Made by a program: the position numbers and the translations under genes
From: Putridiphycobacter sp965230195
Lineage (GTDB): Bacteria; Bacteroidota; Bacteroidia; Flavobacteriales_D; Crocinitomicaceae
Assembly: GCA_965230195.1 (NCBI GenBank)
Contig: OZ245997.1
Coordinates: forward strand, 3,286,001 to 3,350,000
Reading direction: 5' to 3'
Length of the DNA: 64,000 nt
Shown here: one piece after another, positions 35,107 through 44,194 of the stretch
Layout of the letters: each line of letters begins with the position of its first letter
Position numbering within the stretch: position 1 is the stretch's first letter
The notes under the pieces: generated by a model
Seen by the model: the letters and a program-made list of their open reading frames with translations, nothing else
Databases searched by the model: none
What the model was told of the DNA's origin: nothing

Positions 35107-35475
35107 TTATTCTGGATGAACATTTAAATTATCCAGACTTTTATTGATTAATGATTTAATGGATTGAACGGGGAGACTTAAATCAGGGTTGATGTGATAG
35201 GGATTCATGCAACGACAAGGCTTTTGGAGTACACCATGATTGCAATGGTATTTTTCAGAAAAAAGGAGGTAAGGTTCATCAGTTTGCGAATCTATCCAGA
35301 AACATGAGAAAGTTTTATCCTGATATGAGAAGGAAACCAGATCCGGTGTAATTGTTTCGGTTATTGAGCTGTTTTCACTTTTTATCAATGTCCGCAAATC
35401 TTGTAAACAATTTTTGTTTGATTCTGTGAGCTGCGTATAATAAGGGAGGGTTTCAGGTCTGTTTTCTAAATTCAT
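35107..35475 (-). CDS. Small conserved protein, DUF1801-like
   Basis: 122 residues, cytoplasmic. The pattern YYTQLTESNKNCLQDLRTLI then TITPDLVSFSYQDKTFSCFW resembles the DUF1801 (YdhG) fold, a small alpha/beta domain that in other proteins follows an 'ETIKYGMPTF'-like turn. The C-terminal half has a cysteine cluster (YHCNHGVLQKPCRCMNPYH) with three Cys and three His within about 20 residues, which could bind a metal; the standard DUF1801 domain lacks this. Weak similarity; convergent with msrA. Confidence 0.5.
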   Translation of the reverse strand: MNLENRPETLPYYTQLTESNKNCLQDLRTLIKSENSSITETITPDLVSFSYQDKTFSCFWIDSQTDEPYLLFSEKYHCNHGVLQKPCRCMNPYHINPDLSLPVQSIKSLINKSLDNLNVHPE

Positions 35476-35619
35476 ATTACAAATTTAAACGAAGCAATAG
35501 TCATATTATGTCAGGGGTGGTTTGGTTTTTTTAGCTAAATAAAGTAGCACGAATTTTAAACAAACCCTTCCAAATTTTAAGTTTCAATTGTTTCAGTTGT
35601 GGTGCCTGGTGTATTGACG

Positions 35620-35627
35620 TAATTTTG
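35620..35627 (+). promoter_or_regulatory. -7 box (TAATTTTG) of the LamG protein gene
   Basis: Exact TAnnTTTG five bases before the ATG at 35633, whose start is independently supported by a signal peptide. The message should be leaderless. Confidence 0.6.
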
Positions 35628-35632
35628 GCACT

Positions 35633-37639
35633 ATGAGACGTTTCATCACTTTCATTTATTTTTTACTTTCTGTTAATAGTCTGTTATGTCAGGGCTTGTC
35701 TAATAGTCTGCATTTTGATGGTGTTGATGACTGGGTTGATTTAAACAGCCTCAGTAATACCCTTTCAGGTTCAACTAATTTTTCTGTTGAATTTTGGATG
35801 AAAGCAGACTTAAACAATCAGACAAGTAGCATTCGAACTTCACTCTTTTCAATTAATGACCTTACAGTTAATGGTAATCGGTTTCTAATCATATTAGGAG
35901 GAACAAATGCTCAAACAGGGAATATAATGATATATGATCAGGGCAGTTGGGGGACGAATAGTGATTTTATCAGTGCTCAGGTAGTAGGGGATAATGTATG
36001 TCACCACATTGCCTATACACGTAATGGTTTGGTTGGGAGTATATATATTGATGGTATATTAGCCGGTACGCATGTACCTGATTTCAATTTAGCACCAACA
36101 GATTTATACAGTATTGGTCAGGAATGGGATTTTACTTCCACAGCAAACCCTTCAACCTCCCAATTTTACAATGGCTATTTACGGGATATCAGGATTTGGG
36201 GAGATACCAGAACAGCATCTGAAATCAATCAGAATATGTATGCGACATTAACCGGTACAGAACCGGGGTTATTGGCTTTGTATCATGCAAATGATGGTTT
36301 TATCGGTACGAATAATGCCGCTAATTCAACTTTAGTTGATGCCAGTCCTAACGTTTTTAATGGTCAGTTAAATGCATTTGCACTGAATGGATGTGTATCA
36401 AACTGGGCTAATATAGATTGTGATTTTATCACAGATGTTGACTCTGTTGACATTTGTTTAGGTAGTAATGCGGTTTTAAGCCCATCCGATACATCAACTA
36501 ATTATTCTTATACCTGGTTTAAACAAGGACAATTTGCAGGTAATGGTCAAAATTTAAATATCGTTAATGCGGATAATACTGATGTTGGAAATTATTCATG
36601 TGAAATTACCATTGGGAATTGTTTATACAAAACGGTCCATTTTTATGTACAGGTTTTTTCTTCAAGTTCAGCAGCCATTAACCTTGGAAATGATACGATT
36701 TTATGTCCCGGAGAAATATTAACCTTATTTTCTTCACCATTAACCAACCCAATATGGCAGGACGGCAGTGCAAATTCACAGTATAATGTAGATCAGCCGG
36801 GGTTATATTGGGTAGAGAGCACGAATTCATGCATAACAGGGGCAGATAGTATAATTGTTGATTTTTTTTCCACAGAGCCAATAATAATAGATCTTCAGAA
36901 TTCATGTGAAGGAGAGGTTGTACAATTTAGTTTTAATGGAGGTATTAGTAATCAGGAGTATACTGACCCGGTTTGGGGTTTTGGAAATGGTAATTTTTCT
37001 AATCAAAGTAACGCTACTGAAATTTTTCAGAGTGCCGGAGATTATTCAGTTCTTTTAACCGTAACTGACACAAATGGTTGTTCAGTTACTGCTACGGAAA
37101 CAATTACAATTTATGATAAACCAGATGCTCAGTTTTTCATTTCGTCTGGTTTGCTGAAAACAAATAGTGAGTTACATTTTACCAACAATTCTTCAAATTC
37201 AAGTTATTGGGAATGGAATTTTGGGGATGGCAATTCATTTGTAGGATTTAATGCAATACATCAATATTCGGAACCAGGTTTATATACAGCTGAACTGATT
37301 GCCATTAATAATTATTGTTCAGATACTATTTCAATGGTGCTGGATATTGCTAGAGAGTTGGTTTTTTATGTTCCCAACGCATTTACACTTGATGGATTTA
37401 ACCCAATTTTCCAGCCAGTGTTTACTTCAGGTTTTGATCCTTATCAGTTTCATATGGTTATATTTAATCGTTGGGGTGAAATTATATTTGAATCCTTTGA
37501 TGCCTCAAAAGGGTGGGATGGAACGTATAATGGATCAGAGATACAGACTTCAGGTGTTTTTGTGTGGCAAATAGAGTTTGGAGAAAAAGGCTCTGACCAA
37601 AATCATTTGTACAGGGGACATGTTACTTTGGTAAAATAA
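35633..37639 (+). CDS. T9SS type B surface protein with LamG and PKD domains
   Basis: 668 residues. Signal peptide (1-19, SLLC-Q). LamG/concanavalin-like domain from about residue 22 to 210 (NSLHFDGVDDWVDLNSLS, YNGYLRDIRIWGDTRTASE), then an Ig-like part (CEITIGNCLYK), two PKD-type domains (about 430-505 and 515-580, with WGFGNGNFSNQS and WEWNFGDGNSFVG), and a gliding-motility/CHU_C-type C-terminal domain (FYVPNAFTLDG, FNRWGEIIFES, GWDGTYNG). That last domain is the T9SS type B sorting signal, so the protein is exported and attached or released at the cell surface. LamG and PKD domains bind glycans or partners. A strong terminator follows. Confidence 0.92.
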   Translation: MRRFITFIYFLLSVNSLLCQGLSNSLHFDGVDDWVDLNSLSNTLSGSTNFSVEFWMKADLNNQTSSIRTSLFSINDLTVNGNRFLIILGGTNAQTGNIMIYDQGSWGTNSDFISAQVVGDNVCHHIAYTRNGLVGSIYIDGILAGTHVPDFNLAPTDLYSIGQEWDFTSTANPSTSQFYNGYLRDIRIWGDTRTASEINQNMYATLTGTEPGLLALYHANDGFIGTNNAANSTLVDASPNVFNGQLNAFALNGCVSNWANIDCDFITDVDSVDICLGSNAVLSPSDTSTNYSYTWFKQGQFAGNGQNLNIVNADNTDVGNYSCEITIGNCLYKTVHFYVQVFSSSSAAINLGNDTILCPGEILTLFSSPLTNPIWQDGSANSQYNVDQPGLYWVESTNSCITGADSIIVDFFSTEPIIIDLQNSCEGEVVQFSFNGGISNQEYTDPVWGFGNGNFSNQSNATEIFQSAGDYSVLLTVTDTNGCSVTATETITIYDKPDAQFFISSGLLKTNSELHFTNNSSNSSYWEWNFGDGNSFVGFNAIHQYSEPGLYTAELIAINNYCSDTISMVLDIARELVFYVPNAFTLDGFNPIFQPVFTSGFDPYQFHMVIFNRWGEIIFESFDASKGWDGTYNGSEIQTSGVFVWQIEFGEKGSDQNHLYRGHVTLVK

Positions 37640-37661
37640 AAAAACTTATAACTCTTAGAAA

Positions 37662-37694
37662 AATAAATGTGCGGGACTAACCCGCACATTTATT
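37662..37694. terminator. Bidirectional terminator
   Basis: AATAAATGTGCGGG-actaa-CCCGCACATTTATT, a 14-bp stem between convergent genes (the LamG gene, +, and the M4 peptidase, -), with T-rich sequence on both sides. Confidence 0.85.
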
Positions 37695-37743
37695 ATTTTC
37701 ATACTTAAAGTTATCCGTCAGTTGTCAAGAATAACTAACCGTT

Positions 37744-40700
37744 TTATTGCTTTATAAATTTTTTGGTTTCTATGCGTTTTCCACTCATATCTTTAAAAGA
37801 TACAAAGTAAACACCTTTAGCATACGGTGAAAAGTCAAATTGCATTTGGTCGGAGCTTGGTGTCAACTCTGAAATAATTTTTCCACTGATATCTGAAATC
37901 GTAATCCTGCCGATTGTTTTTTCCGGGTAAATAAGGTTAACCACAGCTTTTCCCGGATTAGGATAAATTGAAATCTCCCTTACTTCAGGATCACTGATTG
38001 ACAGACATGATTCCACATCAATGCTCTCGGTAAATGTTTTTTCACATTGGTTGGTAACGGTATAACTGATATTCCAGGTTCCTTCACCTGCATTGCCAGG
38101 TTGAAATACACCAGAAACAGGATCGATACAGTTATTGCAATCGGCTGACCAGGTACCACCAGCCATACTTGCAGCAAATTGTACGGTATTTTCGTAAACG
38201 CATGAATATTCAGGAATAATCAGGTTTACATTAAAGTCTGGTAATACATCAACGCTAACAGCTACCCTGTCACTTTCACAACCTATTTCTTCAAGGTTCC
38301 AATCATAGAAATAAGAGTAGTTTGTTGATCCCGAACTGTTTCCTGTGATGTCTATCATTCCGTTTGCAGATGAGTACGGAAAACTAACGCCTGTTGAATT
38401 TCTAAATAAACTCGGACTGGTTCCACTTGCATTCCCTAACTGAAGGTTACTTCCAACAGGAATTTCAAAATCAAGGGTAATAACATTTGTCCCACTGGTT
38501 ATGTAAACTGAACGACTGGCTAAAACAGCGCCTGAGCTATTTCTCAATTCAATGGTTCTGACACCGTCATTTCCAGCTTCAACTCTTACTGTTTTCAATA
38601 AGCATTCTTCAAAGCAGTTGAATATCAGGTATTGATAGCTGCTAAAGTAAGCTCCTGATCCTATAGCACTTGAGGCCGGACCGACTGAGAATGGATCACC
38701 GGGTTCATAGTTTGAAACATAATAACTGGCCGGGCCAGTCAATACAGGTGTTGTAAAAGAATTCCCGGTTTGTAAAATTACAGTTGAATTTGGGCCATCA
38801 TACCATCTGCCCACACCGGTTCCTGTTGTTGATAATTCTGCTGTTTGATTTTCGCAGATTAAATCACCGGTTGGAGTAGGTAAACTAACCAAATCAACAT
38901 TTACATAGTCGGTAAAGGTTACAGAATCGATACCAACCGAGTTAGAAGTAATCAGTTTTACGGTATACAGACCACTATTTTGGTAGGTGTGTAATGGGTT
39001 TTGAGCATTTGATGTGGTATTGTCTCCAAAATCCCAGGTCCAGTTAGTAGGAGAATTGGCTGACAAGTCAGTAAATTGAACTTCTCCGGTACAGTTTACT
39101 GTATCAGCTGATTCAAAATCAGCAATTGGTGGGAATGTTGAAATATAACATTGCCAGTCAATTTCAAATCCTCCCAATGTTAAACTTTGGTCAGAATGGA
39201 ATTCAATGGTGATGGCACTGCCGCTGGAAGTGATACTGGCGGGTGGCGGATAATTATTACAATACGACCCAATCAGTGGAGCAGAGGTAGAGGTACCGTC
39301 ATAGACTTTCAGGAAATCGTAGTTACAACTAGGACCATTTCCGGGTTCAATATCAAAAGAAACAAAGGTAATTTTAACTGAGTCGGCTCCCAGTGGATCA
39401 ATGGTCACAACAGCATCCTGTAAGTCTCCGTAGTTAGAAAACGGTCCACCACTGTCATATAATGTACCTGAACACCCTGTTTGGTCAGGAGCAAGCCCAT
39501 TATTAGGCAGTGCAAAAACACAAGGTATAAGAGAATCGATTTGTATAAAGTTAGGTTTGGTAATACTATCAATACCACAGGCCCCGCCATCAGCGATTAA
39601 TTTTACATCATATGAGCCAAAATTATTATACAAATGGATAGGTTGTAAACCAGTGGAAGTACTGTTGTCTCCAAAGTCCCAGGTATAGGTTACACCGTTT
39701 GAGCTAAGGTTTAAAAAGTTGACCTGGGCCGGGTAACTGCAAAACATACTATCCACAGCACTAAAATCAGCATCAACAGTTGAAACATATGGATTTCCAA
39801 CACCTACAGCATACCATGCATCAGTAGTGGCTTCAACTTCAGGTGTACACGGACCGAATAAATCAATGGCAGAAAGAATAGCATAAAAACGTGCATCATG
39901 GAAGTTAGAACTAGGTGTAAGATAAACCGTCAGGTTTCTGAAAGCAATTTGACCGGCAGTTACAAATCCCTGACCGGTTACATTATAGCCGTCACCATTG
40001 TCATTGGTTCCGTTACCACCTATTGTTAAAAGATAAAACCAGTAATTCTGTACACCACTATTACTGTGTACACCACCATTATCAGGCCCTCCTAAAGGCT
40101 GCCAATTATTTCCAAAGTAAGTATCAGGGTCGCTATATTGATTTGGATTTGACATTGACCGCAAGGTTGTACCAATATCTTCTCCAATGGTCCAGTTCCA
40201 GTTAGACGGTCTGGCATAGTTCTCAATACAGGTTCCAAAAATATCGCTGAAAGACTCGTTTAGGGCCCCTGATTCATCCTGATAAATCAGATTAGCTGTA
40301 AAAGTTGTTAAACCATGTGAAACTTCATGTCCTGCAATATCAACTGAAGTCAGAGGAGTAATAGTACCACCGTTTCCGTCACCATAAGTCATTCTGCTAC
40401 CATCCCAAAAAGCGTTGACAAAGTTATTGTCATAGTGAACATAACTTTTTAAAGCAAAACCGGCCCCATCAATACTATTTCTGCCATGTTGAAGCCAGAA
40501 GTAATCATAGGTCATTTCAGCACCCCAATGTGCATCTGTAGCATATTCATCCAAGGCCGGGTTGGTAGTAGTCCAGTTATTATCAGAATCTGTAAAGTCT
40601 ACTGCAGAACCATAGCTGGTTCCCTGTCCCATATCATATGTTTCAACACCATTACCACGACCTGATTCACGAAGCCTGTAGGATCCGTTAAAACTGTCGG

Positions 40701-41457
40701 CTGTTATACTTTGACTACCTGAATAAGCAGTGGTTGCGGTTCCTATGACATCAACATGCTTGATAATTTTATCCTCGAAAATGATTTGATTTGTTGCTGC
40801 ATCAACATAAATCCAGGCTCTGGACACCGGCTGATGAGCATAAATATTAAACTTATAAGCCAGCTTTACCTGAGGGCTTCTGTTATTTTCCTGTATGTAT
40901 ACCAACTCTCCATGAGGATAGTAAGTGGCGAGTGGGTTATTTTCTTCAATTTTAATATGAGCTTCCTCTGCATTGATTTCCCATTTATAGGTTGCTGCAT
41001 CTACATGCTTAAGTGCTGCATTAAGGGCGTTTTCTTCCGATCCTGCTACTGATTCGTTAATATTGGCATCAGTGAATAGTTGCCCGTTAAGGGATTCTAC
41101 TTTTCCGTTTTTTGTATGCAGGATGATAACCGCCCGTTCAATTGGATGACCATTGTATACCTGCTGATATCTATAATGAGTATAGCCTAACTTATCAGTT
41201 GACTGGTTGATTAAATCGAATGTACTTTCACCAACTGAGTAAAGTTTGCTTAACCAAACAAAAATATGATCGTTAGCTACTTCTTTACCTTTTTGAAATT
41301 TAATAAAGGAAGGAATGTCTGTAATTGTCCCCTCACGAATTAATATTGTTCCCGGTATCTTTTCATGGGCATCAATTCCTGTAAATATCTTTTGAGACAT
41401 CAGGAACGAGGATTGAAAAAAAAGGAGGGTTAAAATAGAATATAAAGCTCTTGTCAT
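37744..41457 (-). CDS. Secreted M4-family metallopeptidase with PKD, CUB and T9SS type A domains
   Basis: 1237 residues from the chosen start. Signal peptide then an FTP/propeptide region (to about 200) and a thermolysin-type catalytic domain: zinc motif H377-E378-VSH381, third ligand E401 in ALNESFSD, and GGVHSNSGVQNYWFY toward the active-site His. Then a PKD domain (TWDFGDNSTSTG), a CUB domain (CSGTLYDSGGPFSNYGD ... YDFLKVYDG), a second PKD (WTWDFGDNTTSNA) and a C-terminal T9SS type A signal (SIYPNPGKAVVNLIY, MSGKRIETKKF). It is an exported zinc endoprotease. A longer frame opens at 41484, but a -7-like box at 41472-41479 lies inside it, so the start at 41457, which also begins the signal peptide (MTRALYSILTLLFF), is preferred. 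Confidence 0.95.
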   Translation of the reverse strand: MTRALYSILTLLFFQSSFLMSQKIFTGIDAHEKIPGTILIREGTITDIPSFIKFQKGKEVANDHIFVWLSKLYSVGESTFDLINQSTDKLGYTHYRYQQVYNGHPIERAVIILHTKNGKVESLNGQLFTDANINESVAGSEENALNAALKHVDAATYKWEINAEEAHIKIEENNPLATYYPHGELVYIQENNRSPQVKLAYKFNIYAHQPVSRAWIYVDAATNQIIFEDKIIKHVDVIGTATTAYSGSQSITADSFNGSYRLRESGRGNGVETYDMGQGTSYGSAVDFTDSDNNWTTTNPALDEYATDAHWGAEMTYDYFWLQHGRNSIDGAGFALKSYVHYDNNFVNAFWDGSRMTYGDGNGGTITPLTSVDIAGHEVSHGLTTFTANLIYQDESGALNESFSDIFGTCIENYARPSNWNWTIGEDIGTTLRSMSNPNQYSDPDTYFGNNWQPLGGPDNGGVHSNSGVQNYWFYLLTIGGNGTNDNGDGYNVTGQGFVTAGQIAFRNLTVYLTPSSNFHDARFYAILSAIDLFGPCTPEVEATTDAWYAVGVGNPYVSTVDADFSAVDSMFCSYPAQVNFLNLSSNGVTYTWDFGDNSTSTGLQPIHLYNNFGSYDVKLIADGGACGIDSITKPNFIQIDSLIPCVFALPNNGLAPDQTGCSGTLYDSGGPFSNYGDLQDAVVTIDPLGADSVKITFVSFDIEPGNGPSCNYDFLKVYDGTSTSAPLIGSYCNNYPPPASITSSGSAITIEFHSDQSLTLGGFEIDWQCYISTFPPIADFESADTVNCTGEVQFTDLSANSPTNWTWDFGDNTTSNAQNPLHTYQNSGLYTVKLITSNSVGIDSVTFTDYVNVDLVSLPTPTGDLICENQTAELSTTGTGVGRWYDGPNSTVILQTGNSFTTPVLTGPASYYVSNYEPGDPFSVGPASSAIGSGAYFSSYQYLIFNCFEECLLKTVRVEAGNDGVRTIELRNSSGAVLASRSVYITSGTNVITLDFEIPVGSNLQLGNASGTSPSLFRNSTGVSFPYSSANGMIDITGNSSGSTNYSYFYDWNLEEIGCESDRVAVSVDVLPDFNVNLIIPEYSCVYENTVQFAASMAGGTWSADCNNCIDPVSGVFQPGNAGEGTWNISYTVTNQCEKTFTESIDVESCLSISDPEVREISIYPNPGKAVVNLIYPEKTIGRITISDISGKIISELTPSSDQMQFDFSPYAKGVYFVSFKDMSGKRIETKKFIKQ

Positions 41458-41471
41458 GCTGGTTGTTTTGG

Positions 41472-41479
41472 TAAAGATA
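41472..41479 (-). promoter_or_regulatory. -7-like box (TATCTTTA) of the M4 peptidase gene
   Basis: Seven of eight positions of TAnnTTTG on the minus strand, 15 bp before the ATG at 41457; it argues against the ATG at 41484. Confidence 0.45.
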
Positions 41480-41497
41480 AGCATTTGTTACAATAAA

Positions 41498-41527
41498 AAA
41501 ACGCCTATCATTTCTAATAGACGTTTT
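41498..41527 (-). terminator. Rho-independent terminator of pnp
   Basis: On the minus strand AAAACGTCTAT pairs with ATAGGCGTTTT (one G-U pair), followed by a T run. It lies 33 bp after the pnp stop. Confidence 0.8.
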
Positions 41528-41559
41528 ATTTATTAAAAGGTTTACTTAAAAACAGTGCC

Positions 41560-43716
41560 TTATTCTGCTGGTTTTGTTTCCGGCTTTTTTTCCGGTTTAG
41601 GTAATAAAACCTTTCTTGATAACTTAAATTTCTTCGTTTTCGGATCTCTTCCGATTACTTTAAATCTTAAGATATCTCCTTCTTTGCAGATTTCTTCAAC
41701 TTTTTCAACTCTTCTGTGCTCAAGCTCAGAGATGTGAATTAAACCATCCGTACCAGGTAAAATTTCAACAAAACAACCATATGATTGGATTGATTTTACT
41801 TTTCCTTCGTAGATCTCATCAATTTCAACAGTAGGAGGGAAGGCAATTAGTTTGATTCGCTTCACAGCTGCATCCATATTCTCTCCGTTATTTGCTAAAA
41901 TCTGAACTGAACCTTCACCGCTTTCTAATTCATCAATTGTAATGGTAGTTTCAGTTTCTTTTTGAATCTCCTGAATAATTTTTCCACCAGGTCCGATTAC
42001 AGCACCGATCATGTCATTTGGAATTGTAAATCCAACAATTCTTGGTGCATGAGGTTTCATGTCTTCATTTGGAGCAGAAATTGTTTTCATCATTTCTCCA
42101 AGAATATGTGCTCTACCTTCTTTAGCCTGGTTAAGGGCTTGAATTAATACTTCATAAGGTAAACCGTCTACTTTAATATCCATTTGGCAAGCAGTAATTC
42201 CATCACTGGTTCCGGTTACTTTGAAGTCCATATCTCCAAGGTGATCTTCATCTCCTAAAATATCAGATAACACAGCAAATTTACCTGAATTATCAGTAAT
42301 TAATCCCATTGCAATACCTGATACAGGCTTTTTCATTTTAATACCACCATCTAATAAAGCTAATGTTCCGGCACAAACCGTAGCCATTGATGATGATCCG
42401 TTAGATTCAAGGATATCAGAAACTAATCTGATAGTATATGGATTTTCCTCACCAGTTGGTAACATATTTTTTAAGGCTCTTAATGCCAGGTTACCATGTC
42501 CGATTTCACGTCTTGAAACGCCTCTGATTGGTCTGGCTTCACCAGTTGAAAATGGAGGGAAGTTATAATGCAACATGAAATTGTCATATCTTTTTTCAGT
42601 CGCATTATCAATCATTTGTTCATCCAATTTACCACCAAGGGTAAGTGTGGTTAATGATTGTGTTTCACCTCTTGTAAATACCGCTGAACCGTGCGCAGAA
42701 GGGATATAATCAACTTCTGACCAGATTGGTCTGATTTCATCCATTTCACGACCATCCAAACGAATTCTTTCATCTAAAATAACCCGTCGAACAGCTTCCT
42801 TCATAGTTGCTTTATAATAAGTTCCAATGAAAGGTGCTTCAAGTTCTAAAGTCTCTTCGTCTAACGACTCAATGTATTCCTCCTTGATAGCTCCGAAAAG
42901 CTCAGATCTTTTTTCTTTAGAGGCAAGACCCTGACGAGCTACTGCCATACATTTTTCGTAGGCAAATTCATGAATTTTTGCTCTGATGGCTTCATCATGA
43001 GTTTCATGAGAATATTCTCTTTTAGTTTGTGCTTTTTCAATACCTGAAGCTAAATCTGTCTGGAATGCGCATTGTTTTTTAATGGCTTCGTGTGCAAATT
43101 TGATGATTTCCACCATTTCCTCTTCAGAAATTTCGTGCATTTCACCTTCAAGCATTACAATATTATCAGCTGTACCTGCAATCATTACATCTACATCCGA
43201 CTGAGCAAACTCTTCGTAAGATGGGTTAATGATCAGGTTACCATCAATTCTTCCAACCCGTACTTCGGACATTGGCCCGTTAAACGGAATATCAGAAACA
43301 GCAATAGCTGCTGATGCTGCAAAACCTGCTAATGAATCCGACATATTTACCCCATCAAAAGCAATAAGCTGCATCATGAGTTGAGTATCAGCATGATAAT
43401 CGTCCGGGAAAAGTGGTCTTAAAGCTCTGTCCACCAATCTCATCACTAAAATTTCATCATCACTCGGACGGGCTTCTCTTTTTAAGTAACCACCTGGAAT
43501 TTTACCATTTGCAGAGAATTTTTCTCTGTAATCAACAGTTAGTGGTAAAAAGTCTACACCTTCTTTGGCTTCTCTATTCGAAACAACAGTTGCTAAAATC
43601 ATTGTTCCTCCCGATCGTATTACAACAGATCCGTCAGCTTGTTTAGCCAGTTTTCCGGTTTCGACAGAGATTTCTCTACCATTTCCCAGGTCGATTGTTT
43701 TTGTTATTACATTCAT
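41560..43716 (-). CDS. pnp: Polyribonucleotide nucleotidyltransferase (PNPase)
   Basis: 718 residues with the full PNPase layout: two RNase PH domains (the first opens with SVETGKLAKQADGSVVI and FFxxGxIPGGYLKREARPSDD; the second includes RIRLDGREMDEIRPI and GEARPIRGVSRREIGHG), an all-alpha linker, then KH (MIGAVIGPGGKIIQEIQKET) and S1 (EGKVKSIQSYGCFVEILPG) domains. It degrades RNA 3' to 5' using phosphate and can add tails. It follows rpsO in the same direction, an arrangement shared with many bacteria. A terminator lies between them, so read-through or a second promoter is expected. Confidence 0.98.
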   Translation of the reverse strand: MNVITKTIDLGNGREISVETGKLAKQADGSVVIRSGGTMILATVVSNREAKEGVDFLPLTVDYREKFSANGKIPGGYLKREARPSDDEILVMRLVDRALRPLFPDDYHADTQLMMQLIAFDGVNMSDSLAGFAASAAIAVSDIPFNGPMSEVRVGRIDGNLIINPSYEEFAQSDVDVMIAGTADNIVMLEGEMHEISEEEMVEIIKFAHEAIKKQCAFQTDLASGIEKAQTKREYSHETHDEAIRAKIHEFAYEKCMAVARQGLASKEKRSELFGAIKEEYIESLDEETLELEAPFIGTYYKATMKEAVRRVILDERIRLDGREMDEIRPIWSEVDYIPSAHGSAVFTRGETQSLTTLTLGGKLDEQMIDNATEKRYDNFMLHYNFPPFSTGEARPIRGVSRREIGHGNLALRALKNMLPTGEENPYTIRLVSDILESNGSSSMATVCAGTLALLDGGIKMKKPVSGIAMGLITDNSGKFAVLSDILGDEDHLGDMDFKVTGTSDGITACQMDIKVDGLPYEVLIQALNQAKEGRAHILGEMMKTISAPNEDMKPHAPRIVGFTIPNDMIGAVIGPGGKIIQEIQKETETTITIDELESGEGSVQILANNGENMDAAVKRIKLIAFPPTVEIDEIYEGKVKSIQSYGCFVEILPGTDGLIHISELEHRRVEKVEEICKEGDILRFKVIGRDPKTKKFKLSRKVLLPKPEKKPETKPAE

Positions 43717-43791
43717 AATTTGTGTTTTGTGAACTGAGGGCTTCTTTTATCTCAGTTCTATATCTATATTTATTTGTTTACTGTCTAATAA

Positions 43792-43824
43792 AAAAGGCAA
43801 TTGAATTCCTTCAACTGCCTTTTT
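43792..43824 (-). terminator. Rho-independent terminator of rpsO
   Basis: AAAAGGCAGTTGAA pairs with TTCAATTGCCTTTT on the minus strand, with a T-rich tail, 25 bp after the rpsO stop and before pnp. Confidence 0.8.
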
Positions 43825-43849
43825 AGTTATTCTATGTTTTCAAAACAGA

Positions 43850-44119
43850 TTATCTTCTTAATCCTAATTCTTTAACAATAGCTCTGTATCTTTCGATATC
43901 TTTTTTCTTTAAATAGTCTAATAAGCTTCTTCTCTTACCAACCATTAATTGTAACGCTCTTTGCGTTCCAAAATCTTTTCTGTTACTTTTCAAGTGCTCA
44001 GTTAAATGAGAAATTCGATAAGTAAAAAGTGCAATTTGTCCTTCAGGACTTCCTGTATCATTTGCTCCGCTTCCGTGTTTTGCAAAGATCTCTTGTTTTT
44101 TTTCTGCTGTTAAATACAT
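43850..44119 (-). CDS. rpsO: 30S ribosomal protein S15
   Basis: 89 residues from the start at 44119, the family's usual length; the open frame continues further up to 44167 but the extra 16 residues have no homology. The four-helix protein is recognised by GSGANDTGSPEGQIALFT, ISHLTEHLKSNRKDF and GKRRSLLDYLKKKD, with YRAIVKELGLRR at the end. It binds 16S rRNA early in 30S assembly. A -7 box TATCTTTG lies 45 bp upstream. Confidence 0.98.
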   Translation of the reverse strand: MYLTAEKKQEIFAKHGSGANDTGSPEGQIALFTYRISHLTEHLKSNRKDFGTQRALQLMVGKRRSLLDYLKKKDIERYRAIVKELGLRR

Positions 44120-44164
44120 GCCAATATTAATTTTAATGATTCTTATGTAATTTATATTTCCGCG

Positions 44165-44172
44165 CAAAGATA
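44165..44172 (-). promoter_or_regulatory. -7 box (TATCTTTG) of rpsO
   Basis: Exact TAnnTTTG on the minus strand, 45 bp before the rpsO ATG; a good match for a strong housekeeping promoter. Confidence 0.65.
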
Positions 44173-44194
44173 GGTCTAATTATTTAATTAGCGT

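Noticed and set aside
44120..44167. Longer rpsO start at 44167.
   Set aside because: The added 16 residues have no S15 homology, and the family normally starts at the MYLTAEKK position.
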